This document shows, in pieces, positions 37,037-46,378 of a stretch of 56,994 bases of DNA (positions are counted from its first letter, which is position 1; the number at the start of each line of letters is the position of its first letter). Under the pieces are notes generated by a model that saw only the letters and a list, made by a program, of their open reading frames with translations, searched no databases and had not been told where the DNA came from. The position numbers and the translations under genes were made by a program. This DNA is from an uncultured Ruminococcus sp. (lineage in GTDB: Bacteria > Bacillota > Clostridia > Oscillospirales > Ruminococcaceae), in the NCBI GenBank assembly GCA_902787825.1, contig CADAHS010000018.1:1-56994 (forward strand), given 5' to 3'.

Positions 37037-37989
37037 TATCTCCCCTCCGATCCTGTCCATTCCGGAAATTCTGAATCTGTACACAAAACACTGTGAGAAG
37101 CGGATACCTCATGCCACTTGCCCAGACCGTAGTCGATCCCGGCGCTTGAAATGTCGTATTTGTCAGTTTGCTCTGATGGCATAACAGGGTTTATCCTCGG
37201 TATTGCCGCAAGCAGGCTTCTCGTGTACGGGTGTATGGGGTCGTTGAAGATCTCCTCTGTGCTGCCGATCTCCAGAAGATAACCCAGATGCAGCACACCT
37301 ATCCTGTCCGATAAGAACCGTACCATTGAAAGATCATGTGAGATGAAAAGCAGCGACGTGCCGGTCTCCTGTTTGATGTTTCTCAGCATATTCACTATCT
37401 GAGCCTGCACCGAAGCGTCAAGTGCCGCAATGCATTCATCGGCGATTATCAGCTTGGGATTGCCGACAAGCGCACGGGCAATGCCTATCCTCTGTCGCTG
37501 ACCTCCCGAGAACCCGGAGGGGTATCTGCCTGCATATTCCGCAGGTATCCCAACTCTTGTCAAAGCCTGTGCGACAAGCTTGTCACGTTCAGCTCTGCTG
37601 CTGCCGATATTCTGTATCGCCAGTGCCTCACGCAGTATCTGTCCCACCTGCTTTTTGGGATTAAGTGATGACATCGGATCCTGAAATATCATCTGTATGT
37701 CCCGTGTCTTTTCTATGTATTCCTTCTTGCTCTTTATCCCCGTAAGCTCCTGTCCCTCAAAGATAATGCTGCCGCTTGTGGGACGGTTCAGCCCGATTAT
37801 GCATTTGCCGATGGTGGATTTTCCGCTGCCGGATTCTCCGACAAGTCCGAAGGTTTCACCGCGTCTGATGTCAAAGCTGATGTGCTCTGATGCCTTGACA
37901 CGTTTTCCTGCCGTGTCAAAATACATACACAGATCATTCACTGTAAGCAGGGTGTTGTCGTTGTTCTGATCGCTGTTAACCTTCGGCAT
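37036..37989 (-). CDS. oppF: Peptide ABC importer ATPase, OppF/DppF type
   Basis: The 317-residue ATPase has Walker A GESGSGKST, signature FSGGQRQRIGIARAL and Walker B LIIADECIAALD, where the usual Glu-Pro-Thr is replaced by Glu-Cys-Ile. The C-terminal oligopeptide-transporter domain contains HPYTRSLLAAIPRINP. It overlaps oppD by 14 bases and shares one base with the start of oppA. It works as a heterodimer with OppD. Confidence 0.9.
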   Translation of the reverse strand: MPKVNSDQNNDNTLLTVNDLCMYFDTAGKRVKASEHISFDIRRGETFGLVGESGSGKSTIGKCIIGLNRPTSGSIIFEGQELTGIKSKKEYIEKTRDIQMIFQDPMSSLNPKKQVGQILREALAIQNIGSSRAERDKLVAQALTRVGIPAEYAGRYPSGFSGGQRQRIGIARALVGNPKLIIADECIAALDASVQAQIVNMLRNIKQETGTSLLFISHDLSMVRFLSDRIGVLHLGYLLEIGSTEEIFNDPIHPYTRSLLAAIPRINPVMPSEQTDKYDISSAGIDYGLGKWHEVSASHSVLCTDSEFPEWTGSEGR

Positions 37990-39067
37990 AATCCTTCGCC
38001 TCCTGCTTCATTTTTCTTATTCTTTCGGCAAGCTCCGGCGGAATATCCACCTTTGGCGCACGAGGGTCAGCCAGCCATGTCGCTGCATAGTGAGTGTTTG
38101 ACAGCTTGAACATCGGCGGCTCAGCCTTGAAATCCACTTCCATTGCATATGGGTTCCTTGGCGCAAAAGCATCGCCCGTTATCTCTTTTGACAGATCGGG
38201 CGGCGTCCCCGGGATCGAGTAAAGCTCCTGCTTGCTGTCCGAAAGTTCCGGGACCGCACTCAGCAGACCCCAGGTGTAGGGGTGACGAGGGTCGTAAAAA
38301 ATATCAAAAACAGTGCCTTTTTCAATGACCTTGCCTGCATACATAACAGCGACCTTGTCAGCGATCTTTGAAACGACCCCGAGGTTGTGCGTTATAAAGA
38401 TTATCGACAACCCTCTTGCACGCTGTATGCTCTGTAAAAGCTCAAGTATCCTTTGCTGTATCGTAACGTCAAGCGCCGTCGTAGGCTCATCGCATATAAG
38501 CAGCTTCGGATCCTGCGAAAGAGCGATCGCTATCACCACTCTTTGGCGCATTCCTCCCGAAAGCTGGTGCGGGTATTGTCCCATAGTTCGCTCGGGATCG
38601 GTTATGCCGACCTCACGCAGCAGCTCGATGCCGCGGGCGTAAGCTTCTTTTTTTGGAATTTTTTTATGTGAACGCAGCACAGTTATGAGCTGTGCTCCTA
38701 TGGACATCGTGGGGTTGAGGGAGGTCATCGGGTCCTGAAAAACAATAGCGATCTTGGTGCCGTTGATATTCTTTCTGCGAACGCTGTCTTTCATCTTCAG
38801 CAGATCGACTGTCTGATCCTGATCGTGAAAAAGCGCCTCGCCCGATTCTATCACTGCGTTGTCCGGCAGAATCCCCATAAAAGATTTCACACCAACGCTC
38901 TTTCCGCTTCCCGATTCGCCGACAAGCGCCAGCACCTCGTTTTCCTCCAGCGTGAGGTCCAGTCCTCGTATAGCGTGAACATCACCCGTCGGGAGCCGGA
39001 AGGTCACTTTCAGATCCTTGACTTCAAGAACAATCCTTGCAATATCGCTCAAATTCCTCATCTCCAT
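37976..39067 (-). CDS. oppD: Peptide ABC importer ATPase, OppD/DppD type
   Basis: The 363-residue ATPase has Walker A GESGSGKSVGV, signature LSGGMRQRVVIAIAL and Walker B LLICDEPTTALD, then the C-terminal HPYTWGLLSAVPEL segment typical of peptide importers. It is the first gene of the operon; the order on the - strand is D-F-A-B-C. Its ribosome site is poor: the ATG at 39067 has only a weak purine run upstream. The carbonic anhydrase gene ends 49 bases upstream on the same strand and could share its transcript. Confidence 0.9.
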   Translation of the reverse strand: MEMRNLSDIARIVLEVKDLKVTFRLPTGDVHAIRGLDLTLEENEVLALVGESGSGKSVGVKSFMGILPDNAVIESGEALFHDQDQTVDLLKMKDSVRRKNINGTKIAIVFQDPMTSLNPTMSIGAQLITVLRSHKKIPKKEAYARGIELLREVGITDPERTMGQYPHQLSGGMRQRVVIAIALSQDPKLLICDEPTTALDVTIQQRILELLQSIQRARGLSIIFITHNLGVVSKIADKVAVMYAGKVIEKGTVFDIFYDPRHPYTWGLLSAVPELSDSKQELYSIPGTPPDLSKEITGDAFAPRNPYAMEVDFKAEPPMFKLSNTHYAATWLADPRAPKVDIPPELAERIRKMKQEAKDYAEG

Positions 39068-39116
39068 TTTAAGAATAAATCTGGGTCATCTTTGATATGT
39101 GCCGTAAGCCCTGCAT

Positions 39117-39689
39117 TCAGATATCAAATTCCACTCTTCCGTCCGAAAGCCTGTATAACGCACCGATGACCCTTAGCCCATGTTCCTCTTCACGGTGTAT
39201 CTCCAGGCTGCTTTCGATCACTTCCACGCTTCGTTTTACGTTCAGGCAGCAAGCCTTGTAGTCGTCCTGTTCATCGCCAATGGCAAGCCTTATCTCGTCA
39301 GTGATAAATTTGATGTATCCATCGGGATCGTGGTTTATAGCAGCATCTACCGCACCGCAGTGATCGTGTCCCAGCACCACAACGAGCCTTATTCCCAGAT
39401 GCTCGGCAGCATATTCGATCGAACCGAGCTGATGATCGTCCATAACATTTCCTGCGACCCGTATCACAAAAAGCTCGCCAATGCCTGCGCTGAAAATGCT
39501 TTCGGGAATAACTCTGGAATCCGAGCAGGCAACTATCACCGCATACGGTGCCTGACCGTTCTCGCAGCTGTCCTTCCTTTTGGCAGGCGAGATGTCAGCA
39601 TCGCTGACTGTACAGCCGAGATATTTTTCATTACCGCTTTTCAGCCTGCGCAGCGCCTCGTCCGCACTGACTCTGTATCCATGTGTCAT
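39117..39689 (-). CDS. Beta-class carbonic anhydrase
   Basis: The 190-residue zinc enzyme interconverts carbon dioxide and bicarbonate. The zinc ligands are visible as Cys in VIVACSDSRV and His and Cys in LGHDHCGAVDAA; the Asp-Arg dyad is in CSDSR. The length and LFVIRVAGNVMD segment fit the family. AAAAGGAG precedes ATG 39689. It is intact. Confidence 0.93.
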   Translation of the reverse strand: MTHGYRVSADEALRRLKSGNEKYLGCTVSDADISPAKRKDSCENGQAPYAVIVACSDSRVIPESIFSAGIGELFVIRVAGNVMDDHQLGSIEYAAEHLGIRLVVVLGHDHCGAVDAAINHDPDGYIKFITDEIRLAIGDEQDDYKACCLNVKRSVEVIESSLEIHREEEHGLRVIGALYRLSDGRVEFDI

Positions 39690-39760
39690 AAAATCAGCTC
39701 CTTTTTATTTCTACGCAAAAGTATAGCTCTTTTTGCAAGACTTTGCAAAGCCCCTGAACT

Positions 39761-40863
39761 TTATCCGGAAAGATCTAAAGATCTGATCTTTTCTCTCAGC
39801 GGCAGTATGAACGAAGGAGACACCGACAGCTCATCAATGCCCATTTTCAAAAATGTCTCCGTTAATTCCACATATCTGCGGCAAGCTCGCCGCAAATACC
39901 TATCCATGCGCCGTTTGCGTGAGCGCTGCGCACTGACATCTCGATCAGCCTCAGAACAGCCTCGTGATGCGTGTCCACAAATTGATCCAGCGCAGCATCG
40001 ATCTCGTCAACGCCCTGGATATTTGCAAAAACATTTACCCTTGTTCCGTCAAGCGTAACGTTCTGCTTTCCTTTAAGCTCCTGCAAAAGCGCCATGCTGC
40101 GAATATCCTGCTGCTGTTCCGCCCTTGCCATTGCAATGAATCTTTCATCAGGATCTATCGTTATCTCACCTGTGTGTCCGTTCACCACGACCGTCTGACC
40201 GTCGCTGACACAGCGCAGTACCTCCTCGCCTGCACCGATCACCGCAGGAATGTTCAAGCTCCTTGCCAGTATCGCCGTGTGCGAATTTGGCGAACCGCCT
40301 GCTGTTACGAATGCCAGCACCCTGTCCTTGTCCAGCGACATCGTTTCGCTCGGCGCAAGATCGTCAGCGAAAACAATTATCTTTTCAGTGCCGCCGTCAA
40401 CCGAATCAGCCTGCTCACCAAGACAAGCGATCAGCCTGTTTGAGATATCCTTAACATCAGCAGCCCTTGCCTGCATATAAGCATCGTCCATTTGAGCAAA
40501 CATCTGCGAAAAGTTTTCAGCGGTGACAGCCACAGCGTATTGCGCATCGACCGACTCTGTGGTGATGATGTTTTGTATCGACTCGTTGTAATCGTCGTCC
40601 TCAAGCATCATTATGTGTATCTCAAATATCTGTGCGTCCTTCTCGCCGACCTCACCCACAGCCTTCTCATATATCTGCGAAAGCTGGCTTATAGCTTTTT
40701 GTTTTGCGCTTTCAAGCCTTCTTATCTCGTCTTGTGTGTCCTCAATGTGTCTGCGGCTGAGCTGCACCTGCTGCCTTTTGAACAAGCTTGCTGCGCCAAT
40801 CGCTATTGCTGAGTAAACTCCTTTTCCCTTAAACTGCAACAACTTCCGCTGCCTCATTTGCAT
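39761..40863 (-). pseudogene. ptsI: PTS enzyme I (ptsI) pseudogene with large internal deletion and frameshift
   Basis: Residues 1 to about 290 of the long frame correspond to the N-terminal half of enzyme I, including the phosphoacceptor His195 in SPNSHTAILAR and the TGEITIDPD segment. At about residue 291 the sequence jumps to the C-terminal end (HHEAVLRLIEM, GICGELAADM), skipping roughly 190 residues that hold the PEP-binding barrel. Then a frameshift near 39865 stops the frame at 39862; the other frame continues TETFLKMGIDELSVSPSFIL to TAA at 39761, the normal C-terminus. The gene cannot encode an active enzyme I of about 540 residues. Confidence 0.8.
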
Positions 40864-40958
40864 TAATGCTAAGCCCTGATAAGCTAAGTCAGATGATCCG
40901 ACCTTTCCGGCTTACCGAGCGTGATATCAGAATTCGATTTCCCCGTATCCGTACAGGA

Positions 40959-41918
40959 TCAGCACCGATCCTCCATGTGCGGGTAAGAAGCTATCGCCCC
41001 GTGCTTTGTAACACTGCGTGCGCAGAATTCATTTGAAAAATCCAGACACGTTTTAAGATCATCTGCCGTCATCTCTGCCAGCGTTTCTTTTGTTATCCCG
41101 ATCATGTTCATCTTAAACAACATCGACCCTATAAATCCGTCGCCTGCCCCTGTGGTATCGACCACATTGACCTTCCTTGCAGGACTGAAAGCCCTGTTCT
41201 GCCTTGTGAAAGCATAAGCTCCGCCTTCTGCGCAGGTGTATACCACGAGTTTCACCTCGCCTGCAAATAGTTTTGGCAGCGCAGCCTCAATATCATTTTC
41301 CCCCGTGATGTATCCAAGCTCCTCATCTGATATTTTCAGAATGTCGCAATCGGGAATGAATTCAAGCACCGTGCGTATCAAAGCTTGCTCGCTGTCCCAG
41401 AGCTGAAACCTCAGATTCGGGTCAAAGCTTATCATTGCACCGCATTTTCTCGCCTCTGCGATAGCCGTTCGGTGAGCCTCTTTCATCGGGAAATCCCCAA
41501 GCGATACACTGCAAAAGTGCAAAGCGAATGCGCCGTCAAAGACCTTCGTTTCTATCTGCTTGCGGTCAAGCAGCATATCAGCCGACGGCTTGCGGTAGAA
41601 CGAAAATGTCCTGTTCCCGTCACTTGCCAGGCTGACAAAAGCCAGCGCTGTATTTGCCTTGTCAGTCAGTTTTATCGCAGATGTGTCCACACCGTACTGT
41701 TCAAGCTCGTTGATTATCTTGTGCCCGAACGGGTCATCACCAAGCTGCGAAATAAGTGAAGCCCTTCCGCCGAGTATTGCATAAGCAGCGCAAACATTTG
41801 CAGGCGCACCGCCAACAGCAGGTGAAAATGCACCCACCTCGCCGAACTCGCATCCCGTCCTGTCAGGGATAAGATCTATCAACGCCTCACCAATAGCGAT
41901 AAGCTTGTCATTTGCCAA
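40959..41918 (-). CDS. scrK: Fructokinase (PfkB family)
   Basis: The 319-residue kinase probably phosphorylates the fructose released by the adjacent GH32 enzyme. PfkB signatures are the N-terminal GGAPANVCAAYA and the C-terminal DTTGAGDGFIGSML with the catalytic Asp. The start is TTG 41918 with GGAGGTGGAG upstream, overlapping the hydrolase gene by 11 bases, so the two are coupled. Substrate choice within PfkB is inferred from the context and from resemblance to bacterial fructokinases. Confidence 0.88.
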   Translation of the reverse strand: MANDKLIAIGEALIDLIPDRTGCEFGEVGAFSPAVGGAPANVCAAYAILGGRASLISQLGDDPFGHKIINELEQYGVDTSAIKLTDKANTALAFVSLASDGNRTFSFYRKPSADMLLDRKQIETKVFDGAFALHFCSVSLGDFPMKEAHRTAIAEARKCGAMISFDPNLRFQLWDSEQALIRTVLEFIPDCDILKISDEELGYITGENDIEAALPKLFAGEVKLVVYTCAEGGAYAFTRQNRAFSPARKVNVVDTTGAGDGFIGSMLFKMNMIGITKETLAEMTADDLKTCLDFSNEFCARSVTKHGAIASYPHMEDRC

Positions 41919-43242
41919 GATGCTCCACCTCCATCGCCCTGAGCCTTGCTGCCTCGCAGTGAAGCCCTCGTGAGCTTATTCTTACCACCGTGCTGTCAGG
42001 GTAGAACCTTGTGGAAAGTACCTTTTCTCCGTCGTTGAGAAAGATCTCAAGCGAAGTTTTGTCCGCAAGTACCCTCAGCCTGCTGCACCGATCAAGCCTT
42101 GCACGCCTTGCATTTCTGCCGCAGCCAACAGCATCGTCAAGAAATCTCAGTGTGAAAACACCGCTTTCAAATTTCATCTGCACCGCATCTGAGAAATTCA
42201 GCTCAAAGCTTTCTCCCTCTGCCGAAGCTGACAGATCAAACGGCAGCTCGATCTCGCCTCCTGCGCCGACCAGAGCCGTGCGGTCTGTGACCAGCCGTTC
42301 AAGCTCCGTTATCGGATTGCGCCGCAGCTTTCCGTCGTCTCCGAGAGTCACTTCACACGGGACTGTCAGACAATGCTGCCACCCGAGCTTCACCGTCGGA
42401 TTGTAATATGGTATATCTCCTATCCCCATCCAGCCGATAATTATGCGCCTTTTGTCAGGTGCAGTAAAAGTCTGCGGTGCGTAAAAGTCAAACCCGCAGT
42501 CCCACTCGGTATAAATTCCCGTGTTCAGAGCCAGATATCCCGAGCTGTAAACATTCTGGAATTGGTATTGCCCGTGCGCCGCACCCTGCGGAGAAATGCT
42601 GAGAAATTCGCTTGCGCCTGTGCGGATCAGATCGGGGCATTCCCACATATAACCAAGATCTGCTTTGCTGACCTTCTTGTCAAACTCCCAGTTTTCAAGA
42701 TCGTGTGAACTGTAAAACAGTACGCACCCCTTGTCGTCAACTGTCCTTGCACCCAGAACCATCAGGAATTTTCCGTCCTGCTCCCACACCTTCGGGTCAC
42801 GCACATGGCAGCAGCAGTAGTCGGGATAATCGCTGTTGCGCAGCAGTACCTTCTTTTCGCTCATCGTCACACCGTCTTTTGTTGTGACAAGTATAGTATT
42901 TGCCTCACGTCCTGCGGTCGTATAGTCATAGTCGCCCTCATGTTCAACATTGCCTGTGTAAAAAAGGTACAGAGTGTCGTCCTTGACGATTCCGCTGCCC
43001 GAGAAAACACCGTCTGCATCATCGGGAGTGTCCGCAAACAGCACCGTCCCCGTGAATTCCCAGCTTGTAAGATCCCTGCTCTGAAAATGACCCCAGCCCC
43101 TTTTTGATGAACCATCAGCGCTCCCTGGAGAGTACTGGCAGTAAACGTGATATCTTCCATTGAACCAGCACAGCCCGTTAGGGTCGTTGATCCAGCCGTT
43201 CAGCGGCTCAAGGTGGAATGCCTGCCTGAAATCGTTTTTCAA
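41908..43242 (-). CDS. scrB: GH32 sucrose-6-phosphate hydrolase / beta-fructosidase
   Basis: The 444-residue enzyme splits sucrose, sucrose-6-phosphate or fructans. The three catalytic acids are visible: Asp in LNGWINDPNG (nucleophile), Asp in HVRDPKVW (transition-state stabiliser) and Glu in WECPDL (acid/base). A C-terminal beta-sandwich follows. There is no signal peptide, so it acts in the cytoplasm. The start is TTG 43242 with AAAAAGGA upstream. No sugar transporter is next to it, and the nearby enzyme I gene is broken, which leaves the uptake route open. Confidence 0.9.
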   Translation of the reverse strand: MKNDFRQAFHLEPLNGWINDPNGLCWFNGRYHVYCQYSPGSADGSSKRGWGHFQSRDLTSWEFTGTVLFADTPDDADGVFSGSGIVKDDTLYLFYTGNVEHEGDYDYTTAGREANTILVTTKDGVTMSEKKVLLRNSDYPDYCCCHVRDPKVWEQDGKFLMVLGARTVDDKGCVLFYSSHDLENWEFDKKVSKADLGYMWECPDLIRTGASEFLSISPQGAAHGQYQFQNVYSSGYLALNTGIYTEWDCGFDFYAPQTFTAPDKRRIIIGWMGIGDIPYYNPTVKLGWQHCLTVPCEVTLGDDGKLRRNPITELERLVTDRTALVGAGGEIELPFDLSASAEGESFELNFSDAVQMKFESGVFTLRFLDDAVGCGRNARRARLDRCSRLRVLADKTSLEIFLNDGEKVLSTRFYPDSTVVRISSRGLHCEAARLRAMEVEHLGK

Positions 43243-43665
43243 TCCTATCAGTCCTTTTTATTGTCAGCCGGTCCTGTGCTGCCCGACGCTGCGGTGATCG
43301 CTTCCCGTGATGATCTGCGTCTGAGCCGGTAAAGCATTATTGTCCTGCAACCTCTGTTTCGACCGTTTTGCACCGTTTACTCTGCAAGACCGGGACATAT
43401 TTCACTTGTTGATTAAGTATATCATTTTTTGTTCAAAAAGTCTATTGACTAAAAAAACAAAGTTGCACAGCTCTTGTAGTAGGTTTCACACAGTTTGAGC
43501 CGTCAGCCGGCTGCTGCCCGGTTGCTGATACAATTATCTGACTGTGCTGTCCTCGCCTCAGACCTGTCATGCCCTTTTCAGCAAATCAGCTTTTTACCGC
43601 CTGAATGTTGTGTCATCTGCTTAGCACCTCCGGGCTGCAAAAAATAGTTTCATTGACATAAACCC
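43243..43665. other. Divergent intergenic region ahead of scrB and the flavoredoxin gene
   Basis: It holds the - strand promoter at 43416-43444 and an apparent 5' leader of about 165 bases before scrB. I found no clear riboswitch or gene in it. The + strand promoter at 43666-43694 lies at its right edge. Confidence 0.5.
43416..43444 (-). promoter_or_regulatory. Probable promoter of the scrB-scrK operon
   Basis: On the - strand, TAGACT (43444-43439) and TATACT (43421-43416) are 17 bases apart, each one or two bases from consensus. A run of A/T surrounds them. It would give an untranslated leader of about 165 bases. Confidence 0.5.
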
Positions 43666-43694
43666 TTGATTTGAACGCAGAAATGTGATATAAT
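43666..43694 (+). promoter_or_regulatory. Promoter of the flavoredoxin gene
   Basis: TTGATT (43666-43671) and TATAAT (43689-43694) are 17 bases apart; TG one base before the -10 box makes it extended. The ATG follows at 43729 behind AGGAGGG. Confidence 0.75.
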
Positions 43695-43728
43695 AAATAT
43701 GGTAAATTATATTTCAGGAGGGATATAT

Positions 43729-44292
43729 ATGAAAAAACAGATCAAAACAACAGAAGCTATCTTCCCGATGCCGGTGCTGCTCATCTCCACCTTCAACGAG
43801 GATGGAACGGTAGACGTTATGAACGCCGCATGGGGAACGATGCTTGAACGTGACATGGTCGCTCTCAATCTCACCGAGACTCATAAGACCGTGCAAAACA
43901 TCAAAGCAAGAAAAGGCTTTGTTGTGCATATCGCAGATGCAAAGCACGTCACCGAAGCCGACTGGTTCGGCATTGTCAGCGGCAGTGATGAGCCTGACAA
44001 GTTTGCAAAAAGCGGCATGACATTTGAGAGATCCCAGCTTGTCGATGCCCCCATAATCAACGAATTTCCGATTGCGATCGAGTGTGAGTTCATCGAGTAT
44101 CAGAGCGATGCAACAGGCATCGGCGTTATCGGAAAGGTGCTGAGGACCTCAGCCGAGCAGAGCGTCCTCAAGGACGATAAGGTCGATATCAACGCACTCG
44201 AAGCGATCGCCTTTGACCCGTATACACACGGATATTATAAGGTCGCAGAAAGGGTCGGAGATGCCTTTAAGGACGGCTTGAAACTGAAGTGA
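43729..44292 (+). CDS. Flavin reductase-like / flavoredoxin family protein
   Basis: The 187-residue protein resembles the FMN-binding flavoredoxin/flavin-reductase family (FPMPVLLISTFNEDGTVDVM, then LNLTETHKTVQNI). Such proteins bind FMN and transfer electrons in anaerobes. ATG 43729 sits behind AGGAGGG; an in-frame start 30 bases earlier lies in the promoter region and is unlikely. It is transcribed alone. The redox partner is not visible. Confidence 0.85.
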   Translation: MKKQIKTTEAIFPMPVLLISTFNEDGTVDVMNAAWGTMLERDMVALNLTETHKTVQNIKARKGFVVHIADAKHVTEADWFGIVSGSDEPDKFAKSGMTFERSQLVDAPIINEFPIAIECEFIEYQSDATGIGVIGKVLRTSAEQSVLKDDKVDINALEAIAFDPYTHGYYKVAERVGDAFKDGLKLK

Positions 44293-44304
44293 TAAACTAA
44301 TTCG

Positions 44305-44338
44305 GCACCTGTCTGCAAACGGCAGGTGCTTGTTTGTT
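44305..44338 (+). terminator. Terminator of the flavoredoxin gene
   Basis: GCACCTG (44305-44311) pairs with CAGGTGC (44323-44329) and is followed by TTGTTTGTT. Confidence 0.75.
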
Positions 44339-44379
44339 CAAAGCTGTCCTTTGTGACATCGCAGCGCAAACACCGCCGC

Positions 44380-44408
44380 TTGATTATTTGCAGGTATTGT
44401 GCTAAACT
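44380..44408 (+). promoter_or_regulatory. Promoter of the esterase-like gene
   Basis: TTGATT (44380-44385) and TAAACT (44403-44408) have 17 bases between them. The spacing is ideal and the -10 box differs from consensus at two positions. Confidence 0.5.
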
Positions 44409-44540
44409 AAGATCATCTGCATAACAGAATTGTGTGTATATAAACCTGCCTCACAGCTGTTATATGAATATATGAAACAGAACGCTCTGCCGGGGCGATG
44501 CTTGCTTTGCAGCCCGGGACCTGCGATCGGAGGAATACGA

Positions 44541-45167
44541 ATGACTATTTATGAATACGGTGACTGCTCATCAAAAACTGTGCTTATCCAGCCCATCGGC
44601 GATCACGAGCTTGAATCTGTCAGCAATGAGATCAGTCTTATCAGCAGCAGTACCGATAGATCTTTCAGCCTCATCGCCGTAAAGACCGACGACTGGAATA
44701 ACGACCTTTCTCCGTGGAAAGCCCCTGCGGTTTTTGCAGATCACGCCTTTGAAGGAAATGCCGTGAGCACCTTGCATCAGATCATTGCGCTGTGCGGCGA
44801 CCCGGATAAGCAATACTTTATCGGCGGCTATTCTCTTGCAGGCCTTTTCGCTCTCTGGGCAGTGAGTCAGACACATATCTTCAAAGGTGCAGCCGCTGCC
44901 TCACCCTCTGTCTGGTTCCCGCACTTTACCGAATATATGAAACAAACCGAAATCAAAAGCCCACTTGTTTATCTCAGCCTTGGTGATAAAGAGCACAAGA
45001 CCCGTGACCGGACCATTGCAGCGGTCAGACACAATATCTGTCAGATCTATTCCCACCTTGAAAGCAAAGGTGTCAAATGCACACTTGAGTGGAATCGGGG
45101 CAACCATTTCAAGGAGGCAGACCTGAGGAGCGCAAAAGCGTTTTCGTGGCTGCTCAACAACCAATGA
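44541..45167 (+). CDS. Alpha/beta-hydrolase (esterase-like)
   Basis: The 208-residue protein starts at ATG 44541, seven bases after GGAGG (44529-44533); an open frame continues further upstream but has no ribosome site. The nucleophile motif is GGYSLAGLF (GxSxxG), and a late His in RGNHFKEAD and an Asp in SLGDKEHKTRD could complete the triad. ASPSVWFPHF resembles esterase-D-type enzymes. No signal peptide is seen, so it is cytoplasmic. Substrate unknown. Confidence 0.78.
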   Translation: MTIYEYGDCSSKTVLIQPIGDHELESVSNEISLISSSTDRSFSLIAVKTDDWNNDLSPWKAPAVFADHAFEGNAVSTLHQIIALCGDPDKQYFIGGYSLAGLFALWAVSQTHIFKGAAAASPSVWFPHFTEYMKQTEIKSPLVYLSLGDKEHKTRDRTIAAVRHNICQIYSHLESKGVKCTLEWNRGNHFKEADLRSAKAFSWLLNNQ

Positions 45168-45198
45168 TGCAGATACTCTGCGAAAGGAGGTGCGAACG

Positions 45199-46311
45199 GT
45201 GACTATCTGGAATCCGTGGCACGGCTGTCAGAAGATCAGTCCCGGCTGTGCGAACTGCTATGTCTACCGCCGTGACGAGAGCATCGGCAAGGATGCATCT
45301 GTCGTGACCAAAACGGGCGACTTTGCCCTCCCGCTGAAAAAGAACAGATACGGCGAATATAAGATAACTGCGCAGGACGGCGTAGTTTTCACCTGTATGA
45401 CCTCAGACTTTTTTCTCGATCAGGCTGACCCCTGGCGGCAGGAATGCTGGGATATCATACGCCAAAGAAGCGACCTCGATTTTCACATCATAACCAAAAG
45501 AATAGACCGCTTTGAACAGTGCCTTCCGCACGATTGGGGAGATGGCTGGGACAACGTGACCATCTGCTCCACCTGCGAGGATCAGCAGCGTACCGACTAT
45601 CGCCTTGAGATCCTGCTGCGTCTGCCGATCAAGCACCGCCAGGTCATCTGCGAACCGATGCTTGGCGAAATAGATATGCAAAAATACCTTGCCGGCGGAC
45701 TGATCCGGCACGTTACCTGCGGCGGCGAATCGGGAGATAATGCCCGTCCCTGCGATTTTCGCTGGGTAAAGGAGCTTCGCCGTCAGTGCGTCCGCAGTGG
45801 GGTGCCCTTCACCTTTAAGCAAACAGGGGCAGTATTCATCAAGGACGCAAAGCTCTACCATATCCCACGAAAGCTCCAGATGGCTCAGGCAAAAAAATCC
45901 GGATATAGCTATATCCCCGGACAGGATTGTGGCAGTGCAATAAAATATACCCTCCCGCAGCGTGAGCAACTCTTTGAACGCCTCAGTCGTTCCGACTTCC
46001 GAAGCCGTTTTCACCTTAGTGCAAACGACAAGGATTACGTCATTCAAAAGGGGATAGATACCGTCCGCAGTCACGCCCGTGACTTTGTCGCAAAGCGGCT
46101 CTCCCCGGAAAATCCCGATAATGACGGTAAGCAGACTCCGCTGAAAGGACACCCCGTCTTTGTTGCCCAGCACGCCTGTGCCTGCTGCTGTCGGGCTTGC
46201 CTTGAAAAGTGGCACAATATTCCCTCTGGAAAGATCCTTACCGCCGATGAGCAGGAGTATATCGTCAATGTACTTCTGGAATGGATACAGCGTGAACTGA
46301 AAAGCCACTGA
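45199..46311 (+). CDS. DUF5131-DUF4186 fusion protein with radical-SAM-like cysteine motif
   Basis: The 370-residue protein starts at GTG 45199, eight bases after AAAGGAGG (45183-45190). Residues 1 to about 255 match the DUF5131 (phage Gp37/Gp68-like) family: WNPWHGCQKISPGCANCYV carries three cysteines arranged as in that family, followed by TCMTSDFFL and CEPMLG. From about 265 a DUF4186-like domain follows: FRSRFHLSANDKDYV, then GHPVFVAQHACACCCRACLE, a cysteine-rich block. Both domains are common as separate or adjacent genes in phages and bacteria; the function is not established. It may act on nucleic acid or bind an iron-sulfur cluster. Confidence 0.8.
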   Translation: MTIWNPWHGCQKISPGCANCYVYRRDESIGKDASVVTKTGDFALPLKKNRYGEYKITAQDGVVFTCMTSDFFLDQADPWRQECWDIIRQRSDLDFHIITKRIDRFEQCLPHDWGDGWDNVTICSTCEDQQRTDYRLEILLRLPIKHRQVICEPMLGEIDMQKYLAGGLIRHVTCGGESGDNARPCDFRWVKELRRQCVRSGVPFTFKQTGAVFIKDAKLYHIPRKLQMAQAKKSGYSYIPGQDCGSAIKYTLPQREQLFERLSRSDFRSRFHLSANDKDYVIQKGIDTVRSHARDFVAKRLSPENPDNDGKQTPLKGHPVFVAQHACACCCRACLEKWHNIPSGKILTADEQEYIVNVLLEWIQRELKSH

Positions 46312-46332
46312 TGTGATCCCGTCAGAAATAAC

Positions 46333-46376
46333 AATACCCGAAAACTCATTTTTGCGAGCTTCCGGGTATTTTTTTG
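46333..46376. terminator. Convergent terminator between the DUF5131 fusion gene and the NSS transporter gene
   Basis: AATACCCG (46333-46340) pairs with CGGGTATT (46363-46370), with partial pairing inside (CTC with GAG). A run of T follows on the + strand. Confidence 0.8.
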
Positions 46377-46378
46377 CC

